Shown here: piece by piece, positions 54,896-64,000 of the stretch
Layout: every line of letters begins with the position of its first letter
How positions within the stretch are numbered: position 1 is the first letter of the stretch
Assembly: GCA_919902515.1 (NCBI GenBank)
Contig: CAKKRD010000003.1
Span: 1-64,000, forward strand
Direction: 5' to 3'
DNA from: Nitrosomonadaceae bacterium
GTDB lineage: Bacteria > Pseudomonadota > Gammaproteobacteria > Burkholderiales > Nitrosomonadaceae
Length of the DNA stretch: 64,000 bases
Notes under the pieces: model-generated
The model's input: only the letters and a program-made list of their open reading frames with translations
Told to the model about the DNA's origin: nothing
Databases searched by the model: none
Program-made: the position numbers and the translations under genes

Positions 54896-55723
54896 CTATT
54901 TGCGATCCCGTTTGCCTGCTTTGACCGGCTTGTCCGACTCACGATTAGCCCAGACCAGCATCCCGATACCCACTGCAATCATCGGCAGTGACAACCATTG
55001 ACCCATGCTGATACCCAGTGTCAGCACGCCGATGAAACCGTCTCCGGGTTCGCGAAAGAATTCAGCAAGCGAGCGGAATACGCCATAGCCGAGCAGGAAC
55101 ATGCCCGAGACCGCCCCCACTGGCCTTGGCTTGGCTGAGTAAATCCACAACAATGCAAAAAATGCCAGGCCTTCCAGGGCAAATTCATAGAGTTGGGAGG
55201 GGTGACGCGGCAATGCATCCACGTGCGGGAAGATCATGCCCCAAGCCACGTCCGTGGGACGTCCCCACAGTTCGGCATTGATGAAGTTGCCAATGCGACC
55301 GGCACCCAGTCCCAGCGGCACCAGCGGTGCAATAAAATCCGTCACGACCAGCCAGCGTAATTTATATTTGCGTGCCAGCAGCGCCATCGCCGTTATCACG
55401 CCAAGAAAGCCGCCGTGAAACGCCATGCCGCCTTGCCACACCGCAAAAATTTCCAGCGGCTGCTGCAAATAATAGCCAAGATTATAAAACAGCACATAGC
55501 CCAGACGGCCACCCACTATCACCCCCAGCACACCATAAAACAGCATGTCATCCAGCATGGCGTTGGTGAATGCCGCCTGTGGGCGGCGCCTGATGCAATA
55601 GCGCCCCAACAGAATGAACAACGCGAATCCCAGCAGGTACATGAGCCCGTACCAGCGAATGGCGAGGGGTCCAAGATAGATGGCGACAGGGTCGAACTGC
55701 GGGTGAACGAACATGGGCTTCAA
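54896..55723 (-). CDS. lgt: Prolipoprotein diacylglyceryl transferase
   Basis: This 275-residue membrane enzyme attaches diacylglycerol to the lipobox Cys of prolipoproteins. It has seven predicted membrane segments, the [17 protein letters not shown] signature (about residues 142-158) with essential Arg, Asn and Gly, and [12 protein letters not shown]. It would process Pal and the small lipoproteins encoded elsewhere in the window. Confidence 0.95.
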   Translation of the reverse strand: MKPMFVHPQFDPVAIYLGPLAIRWYGLMYLLGFALFILLGRYCIRRRPQAAFTNAMLDDMLFYGVLGVIVGGRLGYVLFYNLGYYLQQPLEIFAVWQGGMAFHGGFLGVITAMALLARKYKLRWLVVTDFIAPLVPLGLGAGRIGNFINAELWGRPTDVAWGMIFPHVDALPRHPSQLYEFALEGLAFFALLWIYSAKPRPVGAVSGMFLLGYGVFRSLAEFFREPGDGFIGVLTLGISMGQWLSLPMIAVGIGMLVWANRESDKPVKAGKRDRK

Positions 55724-55836
55724 CTTCTTTTGCGGTAAAATTGGAATTATACGGCAAGCGCGTTCACCGCAATGTTATGCGCACTAGCGGGAATGCCTCT
55801 GCGGCCATGGATTTCTAACATTTCCCAGGAGTAATC

Positions 55837-57516
55837 ATGCCATACAACAAATGCAGCCAGGCTATCACGCAAGGTGCGCAGCGTTCTCCCAGCCGTGCCA
55901 TGCTGCGGGCGGTGGGCTTCGGCGACGAGGATTTCGACAAGCCCATCGTTGGTGTCGCCAACGGTTTTTCCACTATTACCCCTTGCAATATGGGATTGAA
56001 TGAGCTGGCCATAAACGCCGAGCGCGCATTGAAGCAGGCCGGGGCGATGCCGCAGATGTTTGGCACCATCACTGTGTCCGATGGCATTTCCATGGGTACT
56101 GAGGGCATGAAGTATTCGCTGGTGTCGCGCGAAGTGATCGCGGACTCGATTGAAACCGCAGTGCGGGGTGAAAGCATGGATGGGGTAATCGCGATAGGCG
56201 GCTGCGACAAGAACATGCCGGGCGCGATGATCGCGATGGCGCGGATGAATGTCCCCGCTATTTTTGTTTACGGCGGCACCATTAAGCCCGGCCATTACAA
56301 AGGGCAGGACCTGACCATCGTCAGTTCTTTCGAAGCGGTTGGACAATATGCCGCGCACAAGATAGACGAACAGGAGCTGCTGGCAGTGGAGCGCCATGCC
56401 TGTCCCGGCGCAGGTTCCTGCGGCGGCATGTTCACTGCCAACACCATGTCGTCGGCATTTGAAGCGATGGGCATGAGCCTGCCTTACTCTTCGACGATGG
56501 CGGCGGAGGATGACGAGAAGCGTGTGAGCGCTGCCCGTTCTGCCGAAGTGCTGGTTAACGCGATCAAGCAGCAGATCCGCCCGCGCGACATCATCACCCG
56601 AAAATCAATCGAGAACGCGATAGCCGTGATCATGGCGGTGGGTGGTTCAACCAATGCAGTGTTGCACTTCCTTGCGATTGCCCATGCAGCCGAAGTGGAA
56701 CTCAGCATCGATGATTTTGAACGCATGCGCGGCAAGGTGCCGGTGCTATGCAATCTGAAACCATCTGGACGTTATGTTGCCACCGACCTGCATCAGGCAG
56801 GCGGCGTTCCGCAGGTGATGAAAATGCTGCTCGACCATGGTTTGCTGCACGGCGATTGCCTGACTATCAGCGGCCAGACTGTCGCGGAAATACTGCGGGA
56901 CATTCCCGCAACACCGCGCAAAGACCAGGATGTGATCCGGCAATGGGAAAACCCGATGTACGCGCAGGGCCATCTTGCCATCCTCAAGGGCAATCTTTCC
57001 ACTGAAGGTTGTGTGGCCAAAATCAGCGGGGTGAAAAACCCGAAAATCACTGGTCCGGCACGGGTATTCGAATCGGAAGAAACCTGCATGGCGGCGATAC
57101 TTGCACGCAAAATCCAGCCTGGCGATGTGGTGGTGATACGCTACGAGGGCCCCAAAGGAGGGCCCGGCATGCGCGAAATGCTTTCGCCCACTTCCGCCCT
57201 TATTGGCGAGGGACTGGGAGATTCGGTGGGGCTCATCACCGATGGGCGTTTCTCCGGCGGCACCTACGGCATGGTGGTTGGCCATGTCGCGCCGGAGGCA
57301 TTTGTCGGTGGAACCATTGCACTGGTGCATGAAGGCGATTCTATTACCATAGACGCGGAACAGCGGCTGCTGCAACTCAATGTTCCGGAGAAAGAACTTG
57401 CCCGGCGCCGCGCCGAATGGCGGCCACCCGTGCCGCGCTACACGCGCGGAGTTCTGGCGAAATATGCGAAACTGGTTTCCACCGCCAGCCGTGGCGCAAT
57501 AACGGACGGGTCTTAG
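55837..57516 (+). CDS. ilvD: Dihydroxy-acid dehydratase
   Basis: This 559-residue iron-sulfur enzyme dehydrates dihydroxy acids in valine and isoleucine synthesis. Cluster-binding cysteines lie in [17 protein letters not shown] and [17 protein letters not shown], and the C-terminal domain has [26 protein letters not shown] precedes the ATG. The divergent lgt start lies 114 bp away, so promoters share this gap. No other ilv gene is adjacent. Confidence 0.96.
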   Translation: MPYNKCSQAITQGAQRSPSRAMLRAVGFGDEDFDKPIVGVANGFSTITPCNMGLNELAINAERALKQAGAMPQMFGTITVSDGISMGTEGMKYSLVSREVIADSIETAVRGESMDGVIAIGGCDKNMPGAMIAMARMNVPAIFVYGGTIKPGHYKGQDLTIVSSFEAVGQYAAHKIDEQELLAVERHACPGAGSCGGMFTANTMSSAFEAMGMSLPYSSTMAAEDDEKRVSAARSAEVLVNAIKQQIRPRDIITRKSIENAIAVIMAVGGSTNAVLHFLAIAHAAEVELSIDDFERMRGKVPVLCNLKPSGRYVATDLHQAGGVPQVMKMLLDHGLLHGDCLTISGQTVAEILRDIPATPRKDQDVIRQWENPMYAQGHLAILKGNLSTEGCVAKISGVKNPKITGPARVFESEETCMAAILARKIQPGDVVVIRYEGPKGGPGMREMLSPTSALIGEGLGDSVGLITDGRFSGGTYGMVVGHVAPEAFVGGTIALVHEGDSITIDAEQRLLQLNVPEKELARRRAEWRPPVPRYTRGVLAKYAKLVSTASRGAITDGS

Positions 57517-57534
57517 CCGGGAAGACCGCAGAGC

Positions 57535-59598
57535 ATGCCCAATCAGCTCGCGGGCGAAACCAGCCCCTATCTTCTTCAGCACGCTGATAACCCGGTGGAT
57601 TGGCACCCTTGGGGTGAGGAAGCATTGGTGCTGGCGCGCACACAAAATAAACCCATATTGCTTTCGATAGGCTATTCCGCCTGTCACTGGTGCCATGTCA
57701 TGGCACACGAATCGTTTGAGGATGCGGAAGTCGCTGCGGCGATGAACCGGCACTTCATCAATATCAAGGTGGATCGCGAAGAGCGCCCCGATCTTGACCA
57801 GATTTATCAGACCGCTCTTTACGTACTGACCCAACGTAACGGCGGCTGGCCGTTGACCATGTTCCTGACGCCCGAGCAGAAGCCATTCTTCGGCGGCACT
57901 TATTTCCCTAAGTTGCCGCGTCACGGTATGCCGGGTTTCCTCGATTTATTGCCGCGCGTCGCCGAGGCTTATCATGCGCGTGGCGCGGAAATTGAACAGC
58001 AGAACGCCGCGTTGCTGGAATCGCTGGCGAGTACGTTGCCGTCAAAAAATCCAGAGGTGCCCGTATTCTCGGAGCAACCGCTGGCCAATGCATTGGCGGA
58101 ATTAAAAGACAGATTTGATGCTGTGTACGGTGGTTTTGGCGGAGCGCCAAAATTTCCGCATCCCACCGAGCTCGAATTCTGCTTACGCCATTACTTGGTC
58201 ACAAAGGATCAGGAAGTTCTGCGAATTGCCTCTTACTCCATGGAAAAGATGGCAAGAGGAGGTATCTACGATCAACTGGGTGGCGGTTTTTGCCGTTACA
58301 GCACCGATCAGCACTGGAGCATTCCGCATTTTGAAAAGATGCTGTATGACAATGGGCTACTGCTGCGGCTCTACGCCGATGCCTGGCTGGCAACGGGTGA
58401 TTCTCTGTTTAAGCAAATTGTGGAACAGACCGCCGAGTGGGTGATACGCGAAATGCAGTCGCCGACGGGGGGCTATTACTCGACCATTGACGCTGACTCG
58501 GAGCACGAAGAAGGCAGGTTCTACGTCTGGGAGCGCGATCAGGTGGAGCAAGTACTATCGTCGGAAGAATATGCCGTGGTTGCGCCCTATTACGGTCTCT
58601 TGCGCTCCCCCAACTTCGAACATCAGCACTGGAACCTGGAAATTGCACAATCGCTGGCGGAAGTGGCCCAGGCCATTGGCATTAGCCAGGAAGAGGCGCA
58701 GCAAAGACTGGCGGCTGCACGTACAAAACTGTTCATCGAGCGTGAGCTGCGCGTGCGCCCAGGGCGCGATGAAAAAATTCTCACCAGCTGGAATGGGTTG
58801 ATGATCAAAGGCATGGCGCGCGCAGGCCGTATTTTCAGGCGCGGCGAGTGGGTGCATTCAGCCGCCCTTGCAGTAGATTTTATTCGTTCCACGCTGTGGA
58901 AAGATGGGCGCCTGCTGGCGACCTGCAAGGATGGTAAGGCGCATCTCAACGCCTATCTCGACGATTATGCATTTTTGTTGGACGGCTTGCTGGAATTGAT
59001 GCAGGCGGAGTTCCGCCAGGCCGATCTGGATTTTGCCGTGGCGTTGGCCGAGGTGTTGCTGGAGCAGTTTGAGGACAAATTGGCGGGAGGTTTTTTCTTC
59101 ACCAGCCACGAGCATGAAAAACTCATCCACCGTCCCAAGCCCGGCCATGACAACGCTACGCCTTCAGGCAACGGTGTGGCGGCCTACAGTCTACAACGGC
59201 TGGGTCATTTGCTCGGCGAACTGCGTTATTTACAAACGGCGGAACGCACCCTAAGCTTGTTCTATCCCACATTGTTCCGTCATGCCAGCTCCTGCTGCAG
59301 CTTGCTGACAGTGCTGGAGGAAACACTCACTCCACCCCAAACCGTTATACTCCGTGGTCAGATGCCGACTCTTGCAGAATGGCGAGATGCATTGCTACCC
59401 ATTGCGCCTTATGCCATGGTGCTTGCTTTACCGGTGGAACTTGTCGGCTTGCCGATGAGTCTGAATAAACGCGTGCCGATAGATAAAGCTGTCAACGCTT
59501 GGGTCTGTCAGGGCGTTAGATGCTTACCGGAAATTTCTGACTTGCAGGAATTGCTGCGCATCTGCGAAGTTCAAGGTAGAATAAAGTTTCTTCTATAA
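57535..59598 (+). CDS. Thioredoxin-like DUF255 protein (YyaL/SPATA20 family)
   Basis: This 687-residue protein has an N-terminal DUF255 thioredoxin-fold domain ([21 protein letters not shown], then [17 protein letters not shown] with CHWC) followed by an (alpha/alpha)6 six-hairpin domain (about residues 250-600) like glycosyl hydrolases and epimerases. The family is widespread from bacteria to mammals and its biochemical role remains poorly defined. It is 18 bp after ilvD and may be co-transcribed with it. The length matches family members. Confidence 0.94.
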   Translation: MPNQLAGETSPYLLQHADNPVDWHPWGEEALVLARTQNKPILLSIGYSACHWCHVMAHESFEDAEVAAAMNRHFINIKVDREERPDLDQIYQTALYVLTQRNGGWPLTMFLTPEQKPFFGGTYFPKLPRHGMPGFLDLLPRVAEAYHARGAEIEQQNAALLESLASTLPSKNPEVPVFSEQPLANALAELKDRFDAVYGGFGGAPKFPHPTELEFCLRHYLVTKDQEVLRIASYSMEKMARGGIYDQLGGGFCRYSTDQHWSIPHFEKMLYDNGLLLRLYADAWLATGDSLFKQIVEQTAEWVIREMQSPTGGYYSTIDADSEHEEGRFYVWERDQVEQVLSSEEYAVVAPYYGLLRSPNFEHQHWNLEIAQSLAEVAQAIGISQEEAQQRLAAARTKLFIERELRVRPGRDEKILTSWNGLMIKGMARAGRIFRRGEWVHSAALAVDFIRSTLWKDGRLLATCKDGKAHLNAYLDDYAFLLDGLLELMQAEFRQADLDFAVALAEVLLEQFEDKLAGGFFFTSHEHEKLIHRPKPGHDNATPSGNGVAAYSLQRLGHLLGELRYLQTAERTLSLFYPTLFRHASSCCSLLTVLEETLTPPQTVILRGQMPTLAEWRDALLPIAPYAMVLALPVELVGLPMSLNKRVPIDKAVNAWVCQGVRCLPEISDLQELLRICEVQGRIKFLL

Positions 59599-59622
59599 CT
59601 TTAACGGATAAAAGGAGTAAAA

Positions 59623-59934
59623 ATGAAAACTGTCTGGATGGGAATGATTGCAGCATCAGCCTTGTTGATGGTAGGCACCGCGCAAGCGAGTCAGGAACTG
59701 GCCCAAGGCAGCGGCTGCATGAACTGCCACATGCTCGACAAGAAAATGGTTGGACCCGGCCTCAAGGATATCGCCGCCAAATACAAGGGTGATGCCGGTG
59801 CCGCGGCCAAGTTGGCAGAGAAGATAGTTAAAGGCAGCAACGGTGTGTGGGGGCCGATCCCGATGCCACCGAATGCGGGTGTCAGTGAGGCCAATGCCAA
59901 AACCTTGTCACAGTGGATTCTGTCGCTCAAGTAA
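59623..59934 (+). CDS. Small monoheme cytochrome c (c-551/c-552 type)
   Basis: This 103-residue class I cytochrome has a signal peptide (cleavage near TAQASQELAQ), the heme motif CMNCH at about residues 32-36, and a likely Met axial ligand in IPMPPNAGV. The AKTLSQWILSLK C-terminal helix is typical of the c8 (c-551) group. It shuttles electrons in the periplasm to oxidases or nitrite reductases. AAAGGAG precedes the ATG, and a strong terminator follows. Confidence 0.95.
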   Translation: MKTVWMGMIAASALLMVGTAQASQELAQGSGCMNCHMLDKKMVGPGLKDIAAKYKGDAGAAAKLAEKIVKGSNGVWGPIPMPPNAGVSEANAKTLSQWILSLK

Positions 59935-59957
59935 ACTGGGTTTGTCGCATAGAAAAA

Positions 59958-59984
59958 GCCGACGCATTAATGCGTCGGCTTTTT
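59958..59984 (+). terminator. Rho-independent terminator after cytochrome c
   Basis: A perfect 22-bp palindrome (59958-59979) with arms GCCGACGCAT and ATGCGTCGGC around TA is followed by five T; five A precede it. It lies 23 bp after the cytochrome stop codon and would isolate it from the ydcF-like gene. Confidence 0.93.
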
Positions 59985-60036
59985 ATTTTACGCCAGGAGC
60001 CTTCGAGTCTGGATCACGGGAGACTGGGTTAAGATC

Positions 60037-60798
60037 ATGGGCTGGTTTGCGACTAACCTGGGAAGCGCTTTTCTGCTGCCGCCGCTAAACCTTATCCTGC
60101 TGGGTTTACTGGGAGTGCTATTGCTCAGGCGCCACCCGAGGCTGGGCAAGTTGCTGGTCGTCAGCACATTGATTCTGCTTTATCTGCTGTCTACCCCTTT
60201 TGTTGCCGGGACCATGCTACAGAAACTGGAAACACCGTTCGCCCCCGGTTTTGCCGATAGCGGGGCGCAGGCCATCGTGGTGCTGGGCGGCGGCACTTAT
60301 TTCATTGCTGCGGAATATGGCGGCGATACGGTAAGCCGCTATAGCCTGGAACGCATTCGGTATGCTGCCCGCCTGCATCAACTTACAGGCAAGCCGATAC
60401 TGGCGACCGGCGGTGCTCCGCTCGGCAACGCTTCTTCCGAAGCAGCGCAGATGAAAGCGGTGTTGGAAAAGGATTTTCGGGTTCCGGTCAGATGGGTCGA
60501 GGAAGCTTCAAACAACACACGCGAGAATGCTTACAAGAGTTTTGCAATGCTGAAGAAAACCGGGATCACGCACATCATGCTGGTTACCCATGCTTGGCAT
60601 ATGCCAAGGGCAGCCAAAGAGTTCGAACAGGCGGGGTTCAAGGTCACACCCGCCGCCACTGCATTTACTACCCGCTACCGGACGGATGCGCTGGCGTTTA
60701 TCCCCACCGCCGGTGCGCTACAGCAAAGTGGATTATTCATGCATGAAATGATAGGGATGCTGTGGTATCGGCTGCTTCCGGCCCCTGACCGAACTTGA
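60037..60798 (+). CDS. YdcF/ElyC-like DUF218 membrane protein
   Basis: This 253-residue protein starts with two membrane segments (LLPPLNLILLGLLGVLLLRR and LLVVSTLILLYLLSTPFVAG). The DUF218 domain follows: AIVVLGGGTYF, a central KPILATGGAPLGNASSEAAQM, EEASNNTRENAYKS and HIMLVTHAWHMPRAAKEFEQAG. This is the ElyC/SanA type, linked in E. coli to envelope integrity and peptidoglycan precursor balance. Activity is not proven for this protein. Confidence 0.9.
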   Translation: MGWFATNLGSAFLLPPLNLILLGLLGVLLLRRHPRLGKLLVVSTLILLYLLSTPFVAGTMLQKLETPFAPGFADSGAQAIVVLGGGTYFIAAEYGGDTVSRYSLERIRYAARLHQLTGKPILATGGAPLGNASSEAAQMKAVLEKDFRVPVRWVEEASNNTRENAYKSFAMLKKTGITHIMLVTHAWHMPRAAKEFEQAGFKVTPAATAFTTRYRTDALAFIPTAGALQQSGLFMHEMIGMLWYRLLPAPDRT

Positions 60799-60840
60799 AG
60801 TCGTTAGAATGGCACCCGAAAATATTTAAAAAGGAGCAGC

Positions 60841-61257
60841 ATGAAAGCGCGCATCAAGTGGAAGGATGGAATGAGTTTCCTGGGTGAATCCGGCAGCGGC
60901 CATGCGGTGCTGATGGATGGTCCGCCGGAAGCGGGCGGCAGGAATCTGGGGCCGCGCCCGATGGAAATGCTATTGATGGGAACCGGTGGTTGCGCCGCCT
61001 TCGACGTGATGCTGATCCTGAAAAAGAGCCGTCAGGCAGTCAGCGATTGCGTGGTGGAAATTGAAGCGCAACGGGCAGCGCAAGATCCCAAGGTATTCAC
61101 CCATATTCACTTCCATTTCGTCTTGACCGGGAAAAACCTGCAGCCACAGCAAATTGAGCGGGCGATCAGTCTATCCGCAGAAAAATACTGTTCGGCCTCG
61201 ATCATGCTGGGAAAAACGGCAGAGATGACACACGATTTTGAAATCGTGGAGGAGTAG
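60841..61257 (+). CDS. OsmC family peroxiredoxin-like protein
   Basis: This 138-residue protein has the OsmC/Ohr fold with the two redox cysteines in TGGCAAFDVMLIL and EKYCSASIML. It is of the YhfA-like branch rather than classic OsmC or Ohr; such proteins reduce organic peroxides or have unknown thiol roles. AAGGAG precedes the ATG. It converges on coq7 with a 23-bp gap. Confidence 0.92.
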   Translation: MKARIKWKDGMSFLGESGSGHAVLMDGPPEAGGRNLGPRPMEMLLMGTGGCAAFDVMLILKKSRQAVSDCVVEIEAQRAAQDPKVFTHIHFHFVLTGKNLQPQQIERAISLSAEKYCSASIMLGKTAEMTHDFEIVEE

Positions 61258-61280
61258 AATTTTCTGCTCGAAGTTTTGTG

Positions 61281-61907
61281 TCAAACCCAATAAGCTGTCC
61301 GCGTCATCACTTTCGATCCAAGTTGCATTGCCAGCTTTACCGGCGTCGGCAACTCTGCGCCACCATAAGACATGGCCGTAGTGGCATGGCCTGCTTCGTC
61401 GACTTGCATCTGCGCGACGATGGCGCGGCTTTTCCCGTCATGTTGCGGTAACCGCTGTAAATGCCCAGCCAGATGAACTTCCACTTGACGCTCGGTTTCC
61501 GCAAGAAACCCCAGGTTCCATTTGTCGCCGAGCATGCCCGCGATCGCGCCGATGGCGAATGATCCGCCGTACCACAACGGATTCAGCAGACTCTTGCGCC
61601 CGCCCAGTTCCGCAATACGCCGTTCGGTCCAGGCAAGATGCTCCGTTTCCTCACGTGCCGCCTGTGTCAAGGCTTGCTGCACCCCGGTGTCCCGCGCGGT
61701 GAGCGCCTGCCCCTGATATAGCGCCTGCGCACAGATTTCACCGACATGGTTGACGCGCATCAGCGCGGTGGTTTCATTTTTTTCCGCGTCGGTCAACTCG
61801 ACTTCCGGCAACCCGGTTCCCGGAACCGGGCGTAGAGTTTGCGCAGGCGTCAGCAGCGTGCGCAGTGCGTTGTCAAAACCGATGATGAATTTGTCGATAT
61901 TCGGCAT
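61281..61907 (-). CDS. coq7: Demethoxyubiquinone hydroxylase Coq7
   Basis: This 208-residue diiron enzyme performs the last hydroxylation of ubiquinone synthesis in many beta- and alphaproteobacteria in place of UbiF. Ligands are visible in the [19 protein letters not shown] and [18 protein letters not shown] helices and in the second E-x-x-H region [16 protein letters not shown] precedes the ATG. It is downstream of glcF on the same strand with a 26-bp gap. Confidence 0.94.
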   Translation of the reverse strand: MPNIDKFIIGFDNALRTLLTPAQTLRPVPGTGLPEVELTDAEKNETTALMRVNHVGEICAQALYQGQALTARDTGVQQALTQAAREETEHLAWTERRIAELGGRKSLLNPLWYGGSFAIGAIAGMLGDKWNLGFLAETERQVEVHLAGHLQRLPQHDGKSRAIVAQMQVDEAGHATTAMSYGGAELPTPVKLAMQLGSKVMTRTAYWV

Positions 61908-61933
61908 GCAAATTTCCTGAATGAATGGTGGAA

Positions 61934-63238
61934 CTAAGATGGCATACCCATCTGCCGTGCCAGCAGTGTTACCGGATGCAGCACCTCAATCTTTGACCCT
62001 GCCTGCCGCAATGCGCTGGCCATATGCAGTGCACAGCCGACGTTGGAAGTAGCGAGATAATACCCCTCGCTCCTGTCCACTGCGATCATTTTATCATCCA
62101 GTAGCGCCTTTGCCATCTCCGGCTGATCGAGAAAATATGTCCCGGCTGCGCCGCAGCACTGATCATTACCGGCGAGCGGAGCAATGCGCGCACCGGGAAT
62201 GCGCGCCAGCAATGCATAAGGCTGCGCTGCACCGCGCAGCACGTTACGCAGGCTGCAGGGCTCATGCACTGTAATTTTGTGTGGCAGCGGTGAGATCTTC
62301 ACGTCACTCCATCCTTCCGCCTTCTCCAGAAAGGCGCTGATGTCGATGACCTCAGCGGAAAAATCAAAGGGGGCTTCCGCAAGCTGCACACCACAGCCCG
62401 ATGCCGTGCTGATGATTGCGTGCAGGTTCAACCCTGCGAAAGCCGCCATGTTTTCTCGCGCCAATTGAACCGACGTTTGCATATCGCCGCCATGTCGATG
62501 CAGTGCACCACAGCAGGTTTGCGCGGGCGGTACATGTACCGTGTAGCCCAGGCGGTTGAGTACAAATATGGCTGCATTCAGCGTTGCCGCATCTGCCAGC
62601 CGTGCCACACAGCCGAGGAACAGGCCAACTTCGCCGCGCGAGTTGCCGCTTGCGGGATAAATCACTTGCCATGATGTGGCTGTTTTGTTGGAGGTGGAAC
62701 AGGGTATGTCGATAAGCAGTAACTGTGCTTCCAGCACGGCAAATTTTGTTTTTCCCAGCAAACCTGATTTTCGCACCCATGCCTGCAGGCCGCTGGCCTG
62801 GTAAAGACGTAAGAGCGGGCGTAACGCATCGAACCGTGTGGGTTTGGCGATAAATTCCTTCTCCGCCAAGGTTCGCAATGCGGATTTTCGCTTCGCCGCG
62901 TCTTGCTGGGGTAGAGCAGATGATGGCTGCGTCATGATAGCGCGAGCCCCGTCGACCAGCTGTCCATAAGCCACATGGTTGGGGCAAACAGCCTCACAGG
63001 CGCGGCAGGTGAGGCAGCGATCTATGTGCAGGGCAAAGCGCGCATTCATCGGAATACGTCCGCTGGCAACACCGCTTATCAAGGCGATACGTCCACGCGG
63101 CGAATCGGCTTCCGACAGGGTTATGCGGTAAGTTGGGCAATGCGGCAAACACAGGCCGCAGGCAACGCAACGGTTGGCTTCGGCGAGCAGTGAAGCGGAA
63201 GAAAAATCAGGCGGGAGATCGGTTGGCTTCGTGATCAT
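61934..63238 (-). CDS. glcF: Glycolate oxidase iron-sulfur subunit GlcF
   Basis: This 434-residue protein has two ferredoxin-type [4Fe-4S] motifs, [14 protein letters not shown] and [15 protein letters not shown], in the first 90 residues. Two cysteine-rich (CCG) domains follow, with [13 protein letters not shown] and [12 protein letters not shown], the pattern of GlcF and related heterodisulfide-reductase-like subunits. It would pass electrons from the flavoprotein GlcDE to quinone. GlcD and GlcE are not next to it in the window; glcF alone upstream of coq7 is notable. The ribosome-binding site GGAG abuts the ATG. Confidence 0.9.
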   Translation of the reverse strand: MITKPTDLPPDFSSASLLAEANRCVACGLCLPHCPTYRITLSEADSPRGRIALISGVASGRIPMNARFALHIDRCLTCRACEAVCPNHVAYGQLVDGARAIMTQPSSALPQQDAAKRKSALRTLAEKEFIAKPTRFDALRPLLRLYQASGLQAWVRKSGLLGKTKFAVLEAQLLLIDIPCSTSNKTATSWQVIYPASGNSRGEVGLFLGCVARLADAATLNAAIFVLNRLGYTVHVPPAQTCCGALHRHGGDMQTSVQLARENMAAFAGLNLHAIISTASGCGVQLAEAPFDFSAEVIDISAFLEKAEGWSDVKISPLPHKITVHEPCSLRNVLRGAAQPYALLARIPGARIAPLAGNDQCCGAAGTYFLDQPEMAKALLDDKMIAVDRSEGYYLATSNVGCALHMASALRQAGSKIEVLHPVTLLARQMGMPS

Positions 63239-63501
63239 CTCCAGTGTAAAAAACTGGAAGAAAATTTTACTGGAACGGTAGGCACGGGCAGAGTCTACCC
63301 GCTAAAAGACGAGAAGGGTAGGGGAGCAGCCGTTGTTGTTCCAGAATGAAAACCCGGTACCATATGTGATGGTCTCGGGCAAGTTTATCCAGTCGCTACA
63401 GCGGGAAACCACCCTTGACGAACGAGACGAGCCTGTCTACCATCCAAATTGGGGACTAAGCTGTTTCCCGCATATTTTCTCAATTATTTTAGGAGTTGAT
63501 T

Positions 63502-64000
63502 ATGCTACAGCATCGATTCTTCCGGGAAACACTGTTAAGCAGCATTGGACCGTTACTGCTGTCTGGCATGTTATTCACTCAGGTCACACCAGCCAGTGCG
63601 TCGGAACATGGGCATCATAAGGCCCACGCCAAATTCAATCAGGCGGGAGAACTGGCCCGGCCGGCAAACATTAAGGAATGGATCTCTATTGGCGCATCGG
63701 TGACCCCGAAAGACATGAACAACGGTACGCCGGCATTTCCCGAGTTTCATTATGTCTATATTGATCACGCAAGCTGGTCTCACTGGAAAAAAACAGGCGA
63801 GTTTCGCGAAGGCGCCATGATTGCCAAAGAGCTGGTCAGCGTGGGATCCAAGTCGGCAGCCAGCGGCAGCGGATATTTTGCCGGTGATTATGTCGGCCCC
63901 GTGGCGGTTTCGGTCAAGGACAGCAAGCGTTTCGCCAAATCAAACAACTGGGGTTATTTTGTTTTTGGCGACGACAAGGCACAGAATGCGGCAGCTGATG
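63502..64000 (+). CDS. Cytochrome P460-family protein (cut by window end)
   Basis: The visible 166 residues include a signal peptide (near TPASASEHGHHK) and a P460-type domain: ANIKEWISIGASVTPKDM, FHYVYIDHASWSHWKKTGEF, REGAMIAKEL and WGYFVFGDD. The family holds a heme c with a Lys cross-link, and members oxidise hydroxylamine to N2O in ammonia oxidisers; other members bind or handle NO. The CxxCH heme motif normally sits near the C-terminus, beyond this window, so function cannot be settled. AGGAG lies six bases before the ATG. Confidence 0.85.
   Translation, partial: MLQHRFFRETLLSSIGPLLLSGMLFTQVTPASASEHGHHKAHAKFNQAGELARPANIKEWISIGASVTPKDMNNGTPAFPEFHYVYIDHASWSHWKKTGEFREGAMIAKELVSVGSKSAASGSGYFAGDYVGPVAVSVKDSKRFAKSNNWGYFVFGDDKAQNAAAD

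Noticed and set aside
63333-63620. 95-codon frame before the P460 gene
   Set aside because: Its second half overlaps the P460 signal-peptide coding region in another frame, and the P460 start has the clear AGGAG site.

Overview
The window looks like a chromosomal segment of a betaproteobacterium, most plausibly from the Nitrosomonadales/Gallionellaceae part of the class. The reasons are the betaproteobacterial DUF3460 protein, the yebC-ruvCAB-tolQRAB-pal-cpoB-queE-queC gene order, Coq7, a type IVa pilin with a sigma-54-type promoter, and a P460-type cytochrome at the right edge. This placement is inferred from gene content and order only; no rRNA gene and no complete tRNA gene was seen.

Positions 1-2900 are an accessory border. 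They hold an IS30-family element, the displaced 3' end of a tRNA-Arg(CCT) gene (a likely integration scar), a small lipoprotein gene, a decayed second IS30 end, another lipoprotein gene and a palindromic dispersed repeat. Positions 2870-3943 carry a spermidine-synthase-like protein and DUF3460. Positions 3977-12332 are a minus-strand beta-oxidation cluster transcribed in the order fadE, fadD, yciA, fadN-type fadB, fadA. Next come an orphan Mrr-type restriction enzyme, a BON lipoprotein, miaA, a DAHP synthase, a BtuF-like binding protein, ispH, thiO and a FimT-like pseudopilin.

Positions 20752-30227 are a dense plus-strand housekeeping block: yebC, ruvC, ruvA, ruvB, ybgC, tolQ, tolR, tolA, tolB, pal, cpoB, queE, queC. 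It covers Holliday-junction processing, the Tol-Pal envelope system and queuosine precursor synthesis. A minus-strand yqjD/yqjE/yqjK-like group follows. Positions 31995-34575 look accessory: an alpha/beta hydrolase, a small secreted protein of a recurring orphan type, an attC-like integron recombination site and a PD-(D/E)XK-like protein.

Positions 34627-45098 return to conserved genes: queG divergent from and overlapping tsaE, then amiC, a Nudix hydrolase, nadE-glnB, a BepA-like protease and a MacA/MacB-type export system. Positions 45162-48302 hold pilin genes and a GAF-containing GspE/PilB-type ATPase. The remainder contains uspA, terC, a patatin-like lipase, pip, fumC, lgt with a methyltransferase, ilvD, a DUF255 protein, cytochrome c, a YdcF-like protein, osmC, coq7, glcF and the start of a cytochrome P460-family gene.

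Three things stand out beyond the genes. First, short palindromic or inverted-repeat elements of two related end types are scattered in the intergenic gaps, including one 148-bp MITE-like unit. Second, there are two recombination scars: the tRNA-Arg 3' end and the attC-like site. Third, ruvC has an apparent one-base frame problem at its start, so no canonical start codon covers its first catalytic Asp.
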